This document shows positions 1 to 12,265 of a stretch of DNA of 64,000 bases, piece after piece. The stretch covers positions 27,369,801-27,433,800 of the forward strand of contig NC_087066.1 of NCBI RefSeq assembly GCF_963678635.1. Direction: 5' to 3'. Positions within the stretch are counted from its first letter, which is position 1. Every line of letters begins with the position of its first letter. The stretch is from Symsagittifera roscoffensis. Taxonomy: Eukaryota; Xenacoelomorpha; Acoela; Convolutidae. The notes beneath the pieces are model-generated. The model was not told the DNA's origin, did no database searches, and was given only the letters and a program-made list of their open reading frames with translations. Both the position numbers and the translations under genes were made by a program.

Positions 1-1220
1 TAGTTAATAAACCCTAAAACCAGGCAATTATGTCAAGTTTTCCCCCAAAAGATTATTTACATCAATAGATCAATCCTGTTGGTTTACACGGGGATAGGGT
101 ACTTCCAACCAGCTTTTTTGGTCCAATTAAAATTCCATTCAATTTCAAAATTATCTTGTCATGAAAGGAATAATATTACAATAGTTACAAAGTATGGTCA
201 TAAATTTGTTACCCTCAATTGCTTATCAGCTTTATAAATCAATGAAACTGAAAAACTCTTAAAAAATCATGGTACTAAAACAACCGAAGCAGATATTGGC
301 CAGATGGGGGGGGGGGGCAAACTATCAGGATGCTCGAGAGCAAACTGGATGTCAAAAAATTACCTTCAATTTGATTAAGCAAACGTGAAGTGGGAACTTG
401 AAAGAGCTACATACCCAAAAGTGAAAACACAAGTGATATTTGAAGAAGATCCGCTCTCGGAATTTGAAACTGAAACAAAATTGATCATCGACACCTTTTC
501 AATAGATACGCGCCCAATTTCACAGCGGACTAGCAAGGGCTTAGCTAAAAACATGGATAGCAGGTTGCTGTGCAAATACCACAGAATAGTGCGACCGCCA
601 TAATTTAGGCTTTTCAAATAAAGTCAAACCCAAAAAAAACTCTTTCGATTTTTTTTAACATTAAAGGGTGATTAAATTAGGTAAAAAATGCAGAACGAGA
701 AGTAATTATACGACACGTGACCCATACAATCTTTCCTTGAATTTGTCAAAATCGGGAATAAAAACGCTTCCTAAGTCATAGTTCTTTTCCTTAACTTCGT
801 GTGAAGTGGTCGAACACTCAAGAAACTGGATGAAAATGGTCTTCGACAAAACTAATCCGCAAAATGATCATCTAATCCAAATAGAAAAATTCAACCGTGA
901 TTAATTTGCATCGAGCAGACAAATAGTCTTAAGAAACCAACAAACTTACCGCAACAATAAGCGTTGTAAATGTTAACCCAGCAGGACAAAAGCAAGAAAG
1001 AAACATATCCATTCTTGAATAGAATCGATGTCTGTCCTCAAGTACGTATACTAGTTGATGTTTCTTCTGTTCTTTATTCGGCACAGTATGTTCCGAAGTT
1101 TCATGTTTAAAACTCCAGTCGCTGGATATTTTTCGGAAGTTTCGGAGACAAACTGGGTTTCTTGAAATTAAGCGAGAAATAACAAACATTCTAGAAAAAA
1201 TTGTAATGATTTACAAACAT
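1..1220. other. Host intergenic DNA, no gene seen
   Basis: AT-rich sequence with a ten-base G run near 307. Short open frames exist on both strands (for example near 375-617) but show no recognisable domain and overlap each other on opposite strands, so I do not call a gene. Confidence 0.6.
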
Positions 1221-2214
1221 AAACAAGACTGCTCGTATCAGGGCGAAGCCCTGAATGTTCCGACTGCCTTTTAAGGTTTAGGGATCAGTAATAACATCCC
1301 CCACACGCCATAAAAACAAAAGAATAGATTTCGCTCCTTGTAACAAATCAATTATGGCTAATAAGCTTCTTTCAACCAATTTAAAACGATTTCTAAGACG
1401 GGTTAAATCTCCGCTTACGCGTTTATAGCGCGAAAAATATCGCGCGTTAAATGTCCCAAATTGGTCAAAATGGCAATTTTTAAACCCCCATAACTTTACG
1501 AAAAATGATCACAGGTGAAATATCTTTTCAAATTTAAGCTCAGGATAACAATAACTTTTGAATGATATAAAAAACTCCATCAAAAATGGTTAGTTAAAAA
1601 GTCGAAATTTGTCTGAATGAAAAAAAACCCACCCGAGCACAAATATTCCGTTACTTTCGTATCGAAAGTCGGAACAATAAAACAAGACTGCTCGTATATC
1701 TGTGTTCCTGAAAGTAACAGCCCTGAATGTTCCAACTGTCCCTTAATTGGTCTCGAATAGTGTTTGATCAATTTTTGTTTAAATGTAAATTTGGTACTGC
1801 CAATCTCAAATCCAAGTGCTAACATGAGTAGACTAGTCAATCAGCAGAATGCTCAAGAGCAGAAAAACTGACAAATATTGATTTATAAGAGCTAATCGAT
1901 AAAGCAATTATTAGAGCAATTTTGGCCATTTTAGCCAATTTGGGACAATTAACGCGTGATATATTTCGCGCTATTGACGCGTAAGCGGAGATTTCATCCG
2001 TTTTAGAAATCATTCTAAATTGGTTTAAAGAAGCTTATTTGCCATAATTGATTTGTTACAAGGAGCGAAATCTATTGTTTTGAACTTTATATGGCGTGTG
2101 GGGGGATGATTTTCATAGAAAAATTCTCAAATTTTATGTTGTTTATGTCATTACTGCTCCATAGACCTTAAAAGGCAGTCGGAACATTCACTCAGATACG
2201 CGCAGTTTTGTTTC
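1221..2214. mobile_element. Foldback / long-TIR DNA element (copy A)
   Basis: The left arm (about 1221-1500) and right arm (about 1915-2214) are inverted copies of each other. Both carry the same ordered landmarks: an outer end around AACAAGACTGCTCGTAT, then GTTCCGACTGCCTTTTAAGG, CCCCCACACGCCAT, TGTAACAAATCAATTATGGC and GCGTTAATAGCGCG-like blocks, in mirror order. The middle (about 1540-1750) repeats part of the outer end again. No transposase is encoded, so this is a non-autonomous long-armed element. A half copy lies at 15003-15505. The superfamily is not identifiable from what I see. Confidence 0.8.
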
Positions 2215-2423
2215 AGTTTGGAACGATTATGAGCTCAGATAATTTACCACGCGTAAAAAAATCGAGTATTGAAACTATGAAATTTTTATTAGATAACCGA
2301 TGTTAACCGCATTTGTGTTGTGCAAGCATACTCGCTTGGCAATCCAAAGATTTCCGAATCGATACCCATATGCTGCCAACTTTGAAAATGGTTTGAATTG
2401 AAAAATACCACCCCATGCTTATA

Positions 2424-2852
2424 TAGGGGCGGATTTAGGGGGGCGGGGGGCTTGGCAGACGCCCGCTCTCAGGAATTCGACCCCCTGCCAACCCAAAGGG
2501 TCCCCCTTTGATACTTTTTAAGAAATCCATTTTTGGCTAACCGACCCTAAAATTTTTCTAAAGGCGCCTTTGGCGCCAATATATTCTATTTTTAGGGGGG
2601 AGCGCGCGCCGAAAAAACGATATTTTTTGGTCAACATTTTCCAAAAAGTGCCTAAAACGCCTTTTTTGGACTGTTTTTTCAAATTTTTGCCTGCGGCGCA
2701 GAAAATGTTGCCAAAAAAAGGGACTAAACCATGCTTAGGGAGAGCTCAAAATTCAATTCGATCGACCTAAAAAAAAAGGTCGAAAAAATTTTCGAATTTT
2801 TTTTGAAAATCCGCCCCCCCCCCCCTCGAGGAAAATCTTAGATCCGCCCCTG
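2424..2852. mobile_element. hAT-like MITE with C/G runs
   Basis: The terminal inverted repeat reads GGGGCGGATTTAGG at the left and, on the other strand, CAGGGGCGGATCTAAG at the right. The CAGGGGCGGA type of end is typical of hAT superfamily MITEs. Just inside both ends are long G or C runs. The flanks are AT repeats (TATATA), so the target duplication cannot be read safely. The 66-codon frame inside (2570-2770) has no domain and is taken as chance. Confidence 0.7.
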
Positions 2853-4071
2853 ATATATATATTCCTCAATTTCTGCGAAAGTCGAATCAAAAACCTTGAC
2901 AGATTCGGAGCAGAATTTTGGGTTTATAATGGATTTTTCAATCCAATAAAGATACCTTTGCTCGAAGTTAAGAAGACCGTTCTCATTTATTTACAGTGAA
3001 GAGCCTACAAAGTCAATTTAACTGAGCGAACCAATGCAGTCTTTGCCCACATGTCTCGTTTTCTCGAACTTCAAGGTTTTACGATTTTTTTAAATTGACA
3101 ACATTATAATGTGAAGCAAAAATGATATGAAACAGGTTACAGCCATGCTATAAAAACAAATATATTTTTTCGGACATCAAAATCCAGGAAACCTATGTCG
3201 CATTGATTTGAATCGTTCACTTGCAGTATTTTTGCCGCAGTTGAGGCTGTTTCTGTTGTTTTCCAATGAAACATCAAGGATCGCAGAAAATAAGAAACAA
3301 ATTTTTATGAATTGTCAGATTTTTTGATGATCTTTGAGAATTAAGTTCAAAAATTTCTCTCAATTTGCTTGTCTTTTGTTTTTGAGTCATTTTTAGGAGG
3401 AAAATTAGAGAAAAAAATAAGCTTACGCCCTTGTTTTTCATTTGCACCATTACGAAATGAAACTTAACCGAAGCAAGACAGTTTGAAACCAAAAATAAAG
3501 ATTTTCTTAAAAAACGATTTTGAGTTAGACCACGTGAACAATCCCCCCCAAATGGATACAGTGGGATAAAATTCACTTTGTTTTTTTTTTTTCACTTTTT
3601 AGCAAATTGCATAATGCGGATTTTCAATCTATTAGAATGCAGTATTTTTGAGATAAAAGAAATAAATTAAGTTGAGCAAATATTTGACCAATTAAAAAGC
3701 CGCTTGGTCTCATGTATTTTAATGAAACGAATGTTCCTTGCTAGTCCTATTATGACTTATCTAAATATAAACTTAAACAACTTGGATTGCTATCAGCCCG
3801 TCAAAGTTGTCCAAATTATCAAAACGATATTTACTGGACCGAATAGAAATCTAAGGGTAATTATGCCTGCTATTAATTCTACCCAAGGATGACAAATTCT
3901 ATCCCATAGATTGTTGAATTCGTCTTTTATTTGATTGAAGTGGGGAAGAAAGTTCACTTGGCCGATGTGGTGTTGAGGGGATGTTCACATGGGCCTTTGA
4001 ATTTCAAAAAAAAATTAAAAATTTCAAATATCTTATATGGTTGATTCTTTTACGAAACTGAATTTAACGTT
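2853..4071. other. Gene-free AT-rich stretch
   Basis: No supported gene, RNA or repeat structure. A 100-codon minus-strand frame at 3274-3576 is low in complexity and recognised as nothing. Confidence 0.5.
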
Positions 4072-4353
4072 TCAGGACATTTGTGTCCCAGAAATTTATG
4101 TCCCGGCAAAAACAGTCCAAAATACAAAAAGTGTCCCACACATTTGGTTCCCACACAAAATTGTCCCAAAACTGTCCAGGCTATTGCCACACTAGTTAAT
4201 GACCGGATTGATTTGATAAGCTCTCAATAGGAAGGATTAAATTGATAAGGCCACGCAACTGAGCAATTAGACCAGAAATTACTTTGCGCAGCATATTAGA
4301 GACAAAATTAACTCAGGACTCCATTTACACATACCTACACAATTATCGCTTGA

Positions 4354-4770
4354 TTGATAATGTTGCCAAACAAAGGCACGAGAGATCATAATTTCATTGT
4401 TATTGCTCTCGAGTTCAAGTTTACAAGGGAAATTCTTATGACGAACAAAAACAACGAAATGCTAGTTTATGATGCATACGCATACTTCAAACATCGGATT
4501 CTAACAGACATCTCAATTTCGTGGCGATGTGTTTTTTCTAAATGCAATGGCCGTGTGCGCACTTTCCACGATAACGTCACTATCATAAACGATCACAGTC
4601 ATTTTCCCGATCCAGCCGATATTGAAAAACGAAAATTTAGGACAGCTCTCAAAACAAGAGCAGTTGTGGCAGATGAGCCACCACGTCAAACAATTCTTTC
4701 CGTCCAAAGAGAGATCAACAGAGACTGCAACAGTAATCCCGAGCTATTCCGCCAACCAGAGGACGATTAG
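4354..4770 (+). pseudogene. MULE protein N-terminus with FLYWCH-like zinc finger
   Basis: A 138-codon frame whose residues about 30-90 follow the FLYWCH pattern: a LVYDAYAYFKHR segment, then SWRCVFSKCNGRV giving the W-x-C-x4-C core, then IINDHSHFPDP giving the H-x-H pair. After the finger comes a basic helix (RKFRTALKTRA), as in the linker of MULE-domain proteins of invertebrates. The frame ends where the MULE DDE catalytic domain should begin. FLYWCH fingers bind DNA; here only a relic is left. An intact host FLYWCH gene is unlikely because the transposon ends bracket it. Confidence 0.7.
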
Positions 4771-4935
4771 CAGAGTAAAACAGAAAAAACGGCCCAGAAT
4801 GCAGGAACCCCAATCCTTAACTGATTTTGAATTGCCAGAATTGCTGAAAGTGACACAGTGGCGAGCGTTTCCTTCATTTTGACTCTGGACCTAATGATAC
4901 CAAGCGAATAATGGTTTTCACGACTCTTCTGGGAC

Positions 4936-5330
4936 TTGATCTTCCCAGTGGCGCTGATGATTGGTTCTGCGATGGCACCAGAGAAGACATGCCCTGAGAC
5001 AGCCCACCCGATCTTCAATTACTTTGAGGACAATTACGTTGGTCGGCTCTCAGCGGCAAATGGAACCCGTCAAAACCCCAGATTTGACGTTGACAGCTGG
5101 AGTTGTCATCAACGTGTGATAACCGGGCGACCCAGAACCAACAATGCTGTTGAAGGTTGGAATAGCAACTTCGTCAAGCTCGTGAACGGCAAGCACCTAT
5201 CATTTCCCGAACTCATAGAAAAATTTCAAGACGAACAGAAAAATGCTGAATTCTTGATCGAAGAAATGTTCTATAATTTCGGACTGTTTTGTCAAGGACA
5301 CAAATGTCTGGGACATAAATGTCTATGCAC
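4936..5330 (+). pseudogene. MULE protein C-terminal fragment
   Basis: The frame carries IFNYFEDNYVGR, PRFDVDSWSCHQR and the signature GRPRTNNAVEGWNSNF followed by a FPELIEKFQDEQ helix. This is the segment after the DDE catalytic core in MULE-type transposases. Its reading frame differs from the FLYWCH part upstream, and only about 170 bases separate them, so the catalytic core was deleted. The open frame runs on to 5565, but past about 5327 it has left the transposon and is not part of the protein. Confidence 0.75.
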
Positions 5331-7954
5331 CGAATTTAAGTATACGTGCCAAAAATCTGAATTAAATTTTTTTTTAATTATAAATATTGGGCCGAACATA
5401 AAATTGTTATCATTTAAACTTTTCCTCAAAACACACTTAAAAACAATACGAATTAATTCAGCGAAACTCTTCGGCGGAAGTAGACACTCACTTCGTGTTT
5501 TAAACGTAATCGGAATGAGCGTTATGAAACGAGCTAACTTTTTGCAAATAATATCAAAATTCTGATGGAAGCAAACCTCACTGCCTTTCACGACACCGTA
5601 ATATGTTGAAATTATTTGTATATTCCGTTTTTTCTTCTAAAGATGCCTCAAAGTTTTCTGTCTTCCGTCTAAAATGAAGTAACTGCTACCTTTTAATATG
5701 AGCTGATGTTTGATTGGATTTGCACCACAGGACAACATCTTAAAATTTTTGAGCATTTTTACTAAGCTTAGTTTTCAGTATTGCAAGACATTGTCATGCA
5801 TTGTCACCACAGTTCAACATTTTCAAATATCTTCCACGAACTAGCCCATGCGCAGAACCACACTATGTTTGAAGCAAATTGGAGTTAATTCTGTTTGGAC
5901 ACACACTTTGGATAAAACACAACTAAAACCATAACCATTTCACTTTTTCAGCAAACACTATGAGCGATGGTATCGAACGTTTTTGGAACTACATGAAAGC
6001 AGCAAGTATACGTTTTTGGAATCTTTGGATCATCACATAGTTTACGTTGCTAATATCATAATTTGGATACATGAATGACTTTTCCTTTATCTAAATTGTT
6101 CAGGAGCAAGAATTTCGAATAAAAGTATCAATTTCGATAATCAAATATTCGAAATCCACGTCAATTGTTGAAAGCAGACTATTGGTCTGAAAATAAGCAG
6201 ATCTTCGAAGAAATTCTTTTTTTTTCAAAATCGATTTATTTGAACTAATTTGGAAAATATCAGAAAGCTTCTGTATGAAGCAACTATTGGGTTGCTAAAA
6301 ACCCGAGAAAATCAATCAATCATTTTTCTACTGATGCCATCAGGACAATTGTTTTCCCCTGATGGGTGATTTAAGTTTTACAAATTTCATAACTATCAGT
6401 TATTTCATCATGATGTGCAGACAAAAACAAAGAAAATATATTTCGATTCACTTGACAGCATATTTGTTGTGATTATCAAGCCTTTTAGCTTACAATTCGC
6501 CAGCTTTTTTAAACTGATTGAAATCTTCTAATCCGGTTGAAAAACTTCTCATTTTTCCTTTCCTGCAAACTCGCACGCGACATTGAACGATGGTTCAGAA
6601 TAACAAATAGGCTTGATATTTTATCATCCTCTCTTGCGTTGTCTGGTTAAGCGCATAACGTGCGCACTTCAATGCTTAAATTGCTTTATTTTTATCTCCA
6701 AAAATGACTTTAGTATAGTCCATCGCGCTTATTGCAGAGACTTTTCATTTTACGATTGACTGACCCCACATTATCAACGAATCGAAAGATCGCGTGGTAA
6801 CGAAATAGTCGTTTGGTATTCTTTAATAAAAATTTTAGAGAACGGAACGATCTTTACTTTCAGAAATGAATTAAACCTGTGGACATATGGTAGTTTAAAT
6901 ATGAAAAATTAGTAGACATAGGAAGAGTAACTGGAAAACCCGAAACTGGCCATAGTAATTGCAAATTACGATATAGCTTAAACCTCCAATATTTCGTTTG
7001 TTAAACATGCAAAATTATTTCGCTGAAAAAGCTTAAACGAGGGAACATGAGTAGATTTAAATATACAACACATAGATAAATAAAATATATCACTCCTTTT
7101 TTAGTTCCCATAGCCATAAAGTTGATAGATAAAAACTTTATATTTTGAACCTACCATATTTAGATTTAAAAACCCAATTAGTGCCAATTAGTTTATAAAT
7201 TGTTTTTTTTTAATCACAATATGGTGGGGGAAGATGTTTCGACTGCATTTTGATTTTTAAAAGAAACTATTTATGAACTAATTGGTTTTTTTGTCATTTC
7301 AGCTTGAAAGGTAACAATTTTCGGGCATCAATCAGATCAAATATCTGGCTTGACACCTGATGGTCATCTTTTTAAGAGCGTGAGTTCCAGCGAGAAAGAA
7401 TGCAAATGGAAAAAAGCTCTAGCACTTGATTCGTATTTAGTTGATTTTAAACCGCCAAGAATTTCTCAATTTTAATCAAATAATTGCAGAAAAAATATAT
7501 ATCCAACACAAAATATTTAGCACTCAAAAGTAGACCTTCCACAACTTGTCTTTGAATTTTTTCTTAACAATTTTCATCCATTTGAGTTAAATAGGCGCCG
7601 ACATGGATATTAAGCGGTACCAGAATAACTGTTGAAAAACGAAGGCACCATAGAAACAAAATCACCTACCAAAAAGTATCATTTTCATTTATCCTGGCTC
7701 TTCAAAAACTTTTCTCATTATGGACTGCATCGCAGAATTATGAAAAGACAAGAGCCTTGAAATGAAATAATACAAACTTTTGAAAACATGTCAAGGAATA
7801 AAATTTTCATAAGAACAAAAAGCTTCTGAAAAGTGATTTGCCAGATAAAAGGTGCTTTGCAAAGTAGATTTTTCAACATATTTCGATATTTGAAACTCAT
7901 ACCTCTGGCTCATTGGTCAATTTATATGCCACATAATCCAAACTATTTCCACAG
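5331..7954. other. AT-rich stretch, possible stray exon at 5952-6005
   Basis: Mostly featureless. At 5941-6006 on the plus strand there is a good acceptor (CACTTTTTCAG) and a donor-like GTATAC flanking 54 bases. One frame reads SDGIERFWNYMKAA, faintly like the end of ISXO2/IS1595-type transposases; another reads HYERWYRTFLELHESS. Neither could be joined to a convincing neighbour, so no gene is called. Confidence 0.3.
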
Positions 7955-8170
7955 ACGAGAAGTTTCACTTAGCAAACAAGCAAAACATGGCATCAGGTAA
8001 CTTTAAAAACAGCAATAAAAAGCAAAAAAATCTTTTAAAATATAAATTTTGCCGCAAGAGGTTAAAATTAATTTCTCTTCATAGCTGCACTAGATCGCCT
8101 TCGTGTCTTTCAAATTTTAAAAAAAAGATCAATTGTTATTTATCATTCTGCTGTGATTTCTAAAAAATGA
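7955..8170 (+). CDS. Candidate last two exons of an unidentified plus-strand gene
   Basis: Exon 7955-7996 is bounded by ATTTCCACAG and GTAACT. Exon 8085-8170 follows an 88-base intron ending in TTCTCTTCATAG. Joining them keeps one frame open (EKFHLANKQNMAS, then ALDRLRVFQILKKRS) to a TGA at 8168-8170. The reading is protein-like and the sites are good, but I do not recognise the product. I could not find the preceding exon, which must end one base into a codon. It may be a chance pairing of splice-like sites. Confidence 0.3.
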
Positions 8171-8751
8171 ATAATTCAAATTGACACTAACAGCTATTCA
8201 CATTTTTTCGAGCCATTTGCTCTTTTGTTTGCGTAAAACATTTTTTTGCCTTAGATTTAGCAAATGATTAAGAAAAAAATTTAAGGAGAAATCACAAATC
8301 AGACCAAAAAAAACTTGAGCGCGAATGATTATTAAGGATTTCTACTGACAAAAAAACAAATATCTGTGGAACCAATTCTTTCATCATTACTTAAAAAAAC
8401 TTAAGTATTTGCTTGTTACACTCATAGGCATAGCGGAGCTTCGCATCACTTGCGATCAAATGCGAACGTAGCATTTCAAGCTAGCGAATAGATAAGGATA
8501 GTCAGTTGCTGTGCAAGTAGCACATAGTCTTCCGAAAAAGTTATTTCATGCATTTTTAAACAGTGTTGTTTTTTTTTGCGTGGTGTGATGAAAAGATGAA
8601 ACTTAGGCATATATAACAGTCACAGTAAAATAAGTAAAGGGCATTAGGGGTTTTACTCCAAAAACGGCGCAAAAAAATTCAATGAATAAATTTACTGGAA
8701 TAAAAACTTAAAACTTATGGCTTATACTTCTATATTGTGCCTGTTCGTTTG

Positions 8752-8835
8752 CTTCACTCGCTCGAACTTAGACTTAATTCAAAATTTCAAACGGGTTTTT
8801 CTCGAAAATTTTTTCAAGTTTCTAATATGTCGACC
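8752..8835. repeat. Single arm related to the 17.9-18.3 kb foldback
   Basis: The order CTTCACTCGCTCGAACTTAG, then CAAACGGGTTTTTCTCGA, then a TTTTTTCAAG block, then CTGAAAGACC...ATATGATAAA parallels the right arm of the foldback at 17940-18320. It is a diverged partial copy. Confidence 0.5.
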
Positions 8836-9244
8836 GAATCAGTACTGAAAGACCTTTGATATGATAAATCACTCCACGCATTACAATGATTGTTTGTGAT
8901 AAAGTTTTTTTGGTAGAAAGACAAAATAACCCTGGTTTTGCGTGAAAACAAAAACCTAAAAGACACTCGAACTAAAACACATACGAATACAAAGTTTCTC
9001 CCCATTTTTAATGGTCAGAACAATGAGACCGAACAAAATACTTTAAAAACCAACCCTGATACCGCAAAAACCAGGCCGACACTAATTGAGCCCAAAACAT
9101 TAACAATGACATAAAATTCACATGAAATTTTTTTGGAATTGAGTTTTCAAACTTGGAACTTTTAGACCCAACGACTTGAGTTATTTAAACCAGAAATTGA
9201 GCACAATAGTTGAGCACTACATTATCCTAAGATGAGCAATACTT

Positions 9245-9335
9245 TCTGAAAAAAGTCAGGCTGACACTCAAACCCAAGACCTTAGGGTGCAAAGGCAATC
9301 GCGTTACCTCTCGATCAAGCAGTCTGGGAGTTTGT
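9245..9335 (-). repeat. tRNA-derived SINE-like fragments (family, first copy)
   Basis: On the minus strand the segment resembles the 3' half of a tRNA with a box-B-like GGTTTGAGTG block. Related fragments lie near 14640-14700 (GGGTTTGAATCT), 18985-19070, 20205-20260 (GGGGTTCGATTCCTGAC, the best box B) and 24895-24945. None can fold into a full tRNA, and the sequence to each side also repeats among copies, so they are SINE-like rather than genes. Confidence 0.55.
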
Positions 9336-9494
9336 AGGGTTCCGTACTTCAAGTTTTTACAGATTTAACTAACTACCAATTACAAGAAAATTACCCTCTC
9401 GATGTAAATAAACAATGAAAAAACGCCGAAAAAATTATGTAAAGAAGCTGCATAAACATTAAAAACATTTTGAAAAAATCCAACATGAATCAAT

Positions 9495-9570
9495 CTACAC
9501 ACATAGGCACAACGGAGCTTCGCGCCACGTCGGATACAACACAAAAACCACGCGGCAGCTAACAAAAAAA
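9495..9570. repeat. GCGGAGCTTCGC interspersed family
   Basis: A short family with a core near GGAGCTTCGC followed by CACCACTTGCGATACAACACAAAAA-like sequence. I see copies near 8445, 9500, 17497, 19715, 22467 and 25605. The core is self-complementary (GCGAAGC...GCTTCGC) and could form a hairpin. It lies in the same tracts as tRNA-like fragments, so it may be a SINE body. The origin is unresolved. Confidence 0.55.
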
Positions 9571-10193
9571 GGATGAAAACCACTGAATTGGAAAAAAATG
9601 AAAGAAAAATTCAAAGGCAACAAAAAACATCGAATAGAATGTCCAATTAAGATGCAGACATGCTCAAAAATATAGGCATGCCAAATAATTCAAGTGATTT
9701 ATTTTACGTCGTTAATAGCCCGAAAAGAAGTTACCCAGAAACTTCAAATTGGAGACATGATTGAAACTGATACAACTGAATGAGAAGAATTCCAGAATAA
9801 CCAAGACCTATAGAAGGGTTTTCACTACGTTCATCGACAGTTTTAAAAATTACAACCTTTGGCAAAAACCAATACTTGATCTAAATTATTTAATTCCAGT
9901 ACAAAAACCATTGGAAAAACTGTTGTCAAAACGACAATGAAAACTGTTTCGGAATTTTAAGCGATGAGACAGTTTCAAATTTTAAGACCCACGCGGCTAA
10001 CCGCTAATTTCATTTGATGATAAAGCCCGAGCTGTGAAAACGCCACGCATAGAATTTTGCAAAACTGCTCAAAACTGAGTTCCAAAGAATTAATTTTGAA
10101 TACAATTGCGTATATGAATGAGACACAATACACAACAAGCGGGCATATCTATTTACAAGGCGACAAATATCATCTTCCTCATCTGCAAATATC

Positions 10194-12265
10194 CTAGTCA
10201 AACTTTCTGTATAATAAAAGATAGGGCACTTTTTCGTTGATATTACAATTTAGCACACTGTTTATATCTGTTTTCTGTACTATTGCGTCGTTGTAGCTAA
10301 TCCAAATTCTCTGCCCCGTATGAAATATCGAGGCCGAATAGTGACCCTTGTTTGCATCTTGACCATGGTGATATATTACTGCAAATAACTTGTACCGTTT
10401 GTTCATATTCAAACGACCATCACTGAAACACGATGCTGGAATTTCCAGACTTTCATCAAATGCTACCATTTTGTTCAATTTTTCCACGACATTGTCTTCG
10501 GCGTTGTACACAAATAGCTTGAGCTGCAGAATTAAAGTTTCGGGGAGTTTTGAAATGTAGGACAACTGTGTTAACTCGTTCACACCATCTTGTTCTATTA
10601 CCTCTTTTGAGAACGTTTTAATTAGAGCTTCAGGGACATTTTTAATGGTTTCATCTTTGATGTCCAAACGAAGTGTGAAAAATCTCTGTTTCGTGCAGGA
10701 TGGTTTTTGGGACTTTTTCCTGACTTCAGTGACCATTTGACCTCCGAATATTTGGGTGACAATGCTCTCGTTTGAATGGACTTCTCGTTCCACTTTTCCT
10801 CGTCTTTTGGGACCCATTGAGATCCAATTGTCGTCAGTTCCTGCATCGGACGAATCAGCGTCGTCAATTCCAAGTTCTGATGCATTTGGAGATCGTTTTT
10901 CTTCTGGTCTTCTGTATACATTTTGGACTGCAGAAAACTCCTCGTGAAGAGAATCTAAATGAGACATTGCGGATTACTTTTTTGTACACAAGCTAAGTAT
11001 GGTCATTAAAACTCGTATACAGTATAGACATAAAACTATTCATGAGGCAGTTCCTAGAAAATAAAAGCTGACAAAAAATAGTTTTGCGTAAAATTTGTCC
11101 TATGAAACCATGAAATTAAGCTCAAGGAGAGAAAGAATCGTGAGGACTTACCGAGAATTGAAAAGAGGAACTCCTCGACATCTTCCTGCTGTCCCTGTGC
11201 CACGATCTTATGACTCAACAGACTCTTCATCAGGGAAAAGGGACTCTCAATCGAAAACTCAGACATCGCTTTACCCTGCTGTCTCTGCTTTCCTCTATTG
11301 TCACTCTTATAAACTTTGAAGTTACTGACGAATTCTTTCAGGGAGTCCAGAATAGGAGTCGTGCTGCATTTCAAATCGTGGGTTGTTCGGTTCGGAAGCA
11401 TAACCAACATGTAATAAAACTGAGGAAGGTTCACTAAAGCTTGTAAAGCCGAATGCATGAAGCACTGATTGCCGAAGTTGTTCAAACCTCGGGGATTCAA
11501 ATGTACAACGCGTGGTAAATTTGAATATCTAACTTGCCTCAACTTGGAATCAATTTCAAATGTGAATTGGTCCAGAGCAATCAATTCGTCACGATTACTG
11601 CTTTCTTCGGCTAATGAGATAGGTGGCGGTGCAGTTACAGTGATAGATTTAGCTTTTTGACCAGAAAATAACTGGCTCCACATAACTGGTTTTGCTGCTT
11701 TTACTGAACTTTTATCTTCTTCTAGATTTAAATGTTCCGCCTTTTCTGTTACATCAGAAATATCGTGTTTCGCGATGAGACCATTCGGATGTGAGTTATT
11801 TTCAGATTTGAATTCTTCCTGACTGTAAAATCCATTCTGAGTGGAGTCTGAAGACTGTTGATCATAGTTTTCTTTCGTGACAATTTGATCATTCAGATCA
11901 CTTTCTTCGATTATTTGTGGTGGCGGTGAACTGCTGTCGTGTATCCGATCTTGCGATTCTGATTGATCTAGCAGAGAAGTTTGCGGAATATAACCGTTTG
12001 AAATCTGATGGCTTTTGAGAATCTGGTCATTTTGGGAAACCGTGTCAGTTATCGGAATCTTGTCATCATTTTCGGGAACGACTTTCACCTTTGGAGCTGA
12101 TATTTTTAAGAAACTGCGGCCCCAAATGAGTTTGCTGTAAATATTAGGGTGGAAAGATATGACTTTGGATGAGGTAGGATTTTGAATTGATAACTGCATT
12201 TCATCCGATAAGTCTCCAAATCGCAGAGAGTAAAAAGCGTCGCGTTTGCAAGCGTTTAACGTCAT
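10194..12265 (-). CDS. USP10: Ubiquitin carboxyl-terminal hydrolase 10
   Basis: This is a deubiquitinating cysteine protease of the USP10 family, which in animals acts in stress granules and on p53 and ribosomal proteins. Two exons are joined: 12265-11152 and 10954-10194, with a GT-AG intron of 197 bp, giving about 624 residues (human USP10 has about 798). The junction reads FSIL-D-SLHEEF, matching the family. The USP fold is complete. The Cys box GNQCFMHSALQAL puts the nucleophile near residue 268. FFTLRLDIKD and LPETLILQLKLFVY follow, then GHYSASIF with the general-base His near residue 576, and SYNDAIV. Near the N-terminus, RFGDLSDEM at residues about 15-23 stands where human USP10 has its G3BP-binding FGDF motif. 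The region between is a long Ser/Asp/Gln-rich disordered segment. The IFGGQ element before the catalytic core also agrees with USP10. Identification is firm. Confidence 0.92.

Larger units (their letters stand above)
4072..5330 (+). mobile_element. Internally deleted MULE (Mutator-like) transposon
   Basis: Two inverted terminal segments flank transposase remnants. The left end (about 4075-4122) contains GACATTTGTGTCCC, AGAAATTTATGTCCC and CAAAAACAGTCCAAAAT. The right end (about 5276-5327), read on the opposite strand, gives GACATTTATGTCCC, AGACATTTGTGTCC and ACAAAACAGTCCGAAAT in the same order. Between them lie the N-terminal FLYWCH-like part and the C-terminal part of a MULE-type protein, with the catalytic middle missing. 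The element is about 1.25 kb where an intact one would be several kb, so it is a deletion derivative. Confidence 0.75.
8171..10193. other. Repeat-rich flank downstream of USP10
   Basis: The stretch holds fragments of several interspersed families described separately: a GCGGAGCTTCGC family copy near 8445, one foldback arm near 8752-8835, a tRNA-like fragment near 9250-9330, another GCGGAGCTTCGC copy near 9500, and a CCTATAGAAG...CACTACGTTCATC copy near 9808-9840. No coding region is supported. The last part includes the 3' untranslated region of USP10. Confidence 0.5.

Noticed and set aside
375-617. Overlapping 80- and 72-codon frames on opposite strands
   Set aside because: No splice signals, no domain, and mutual overlap; best explained by chance.
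2570-2770. Small protein in the hAT-like MITE
   Set aside because: It is low in complexity, lies between C/G runs, and has no related frame elsewhere in the window.
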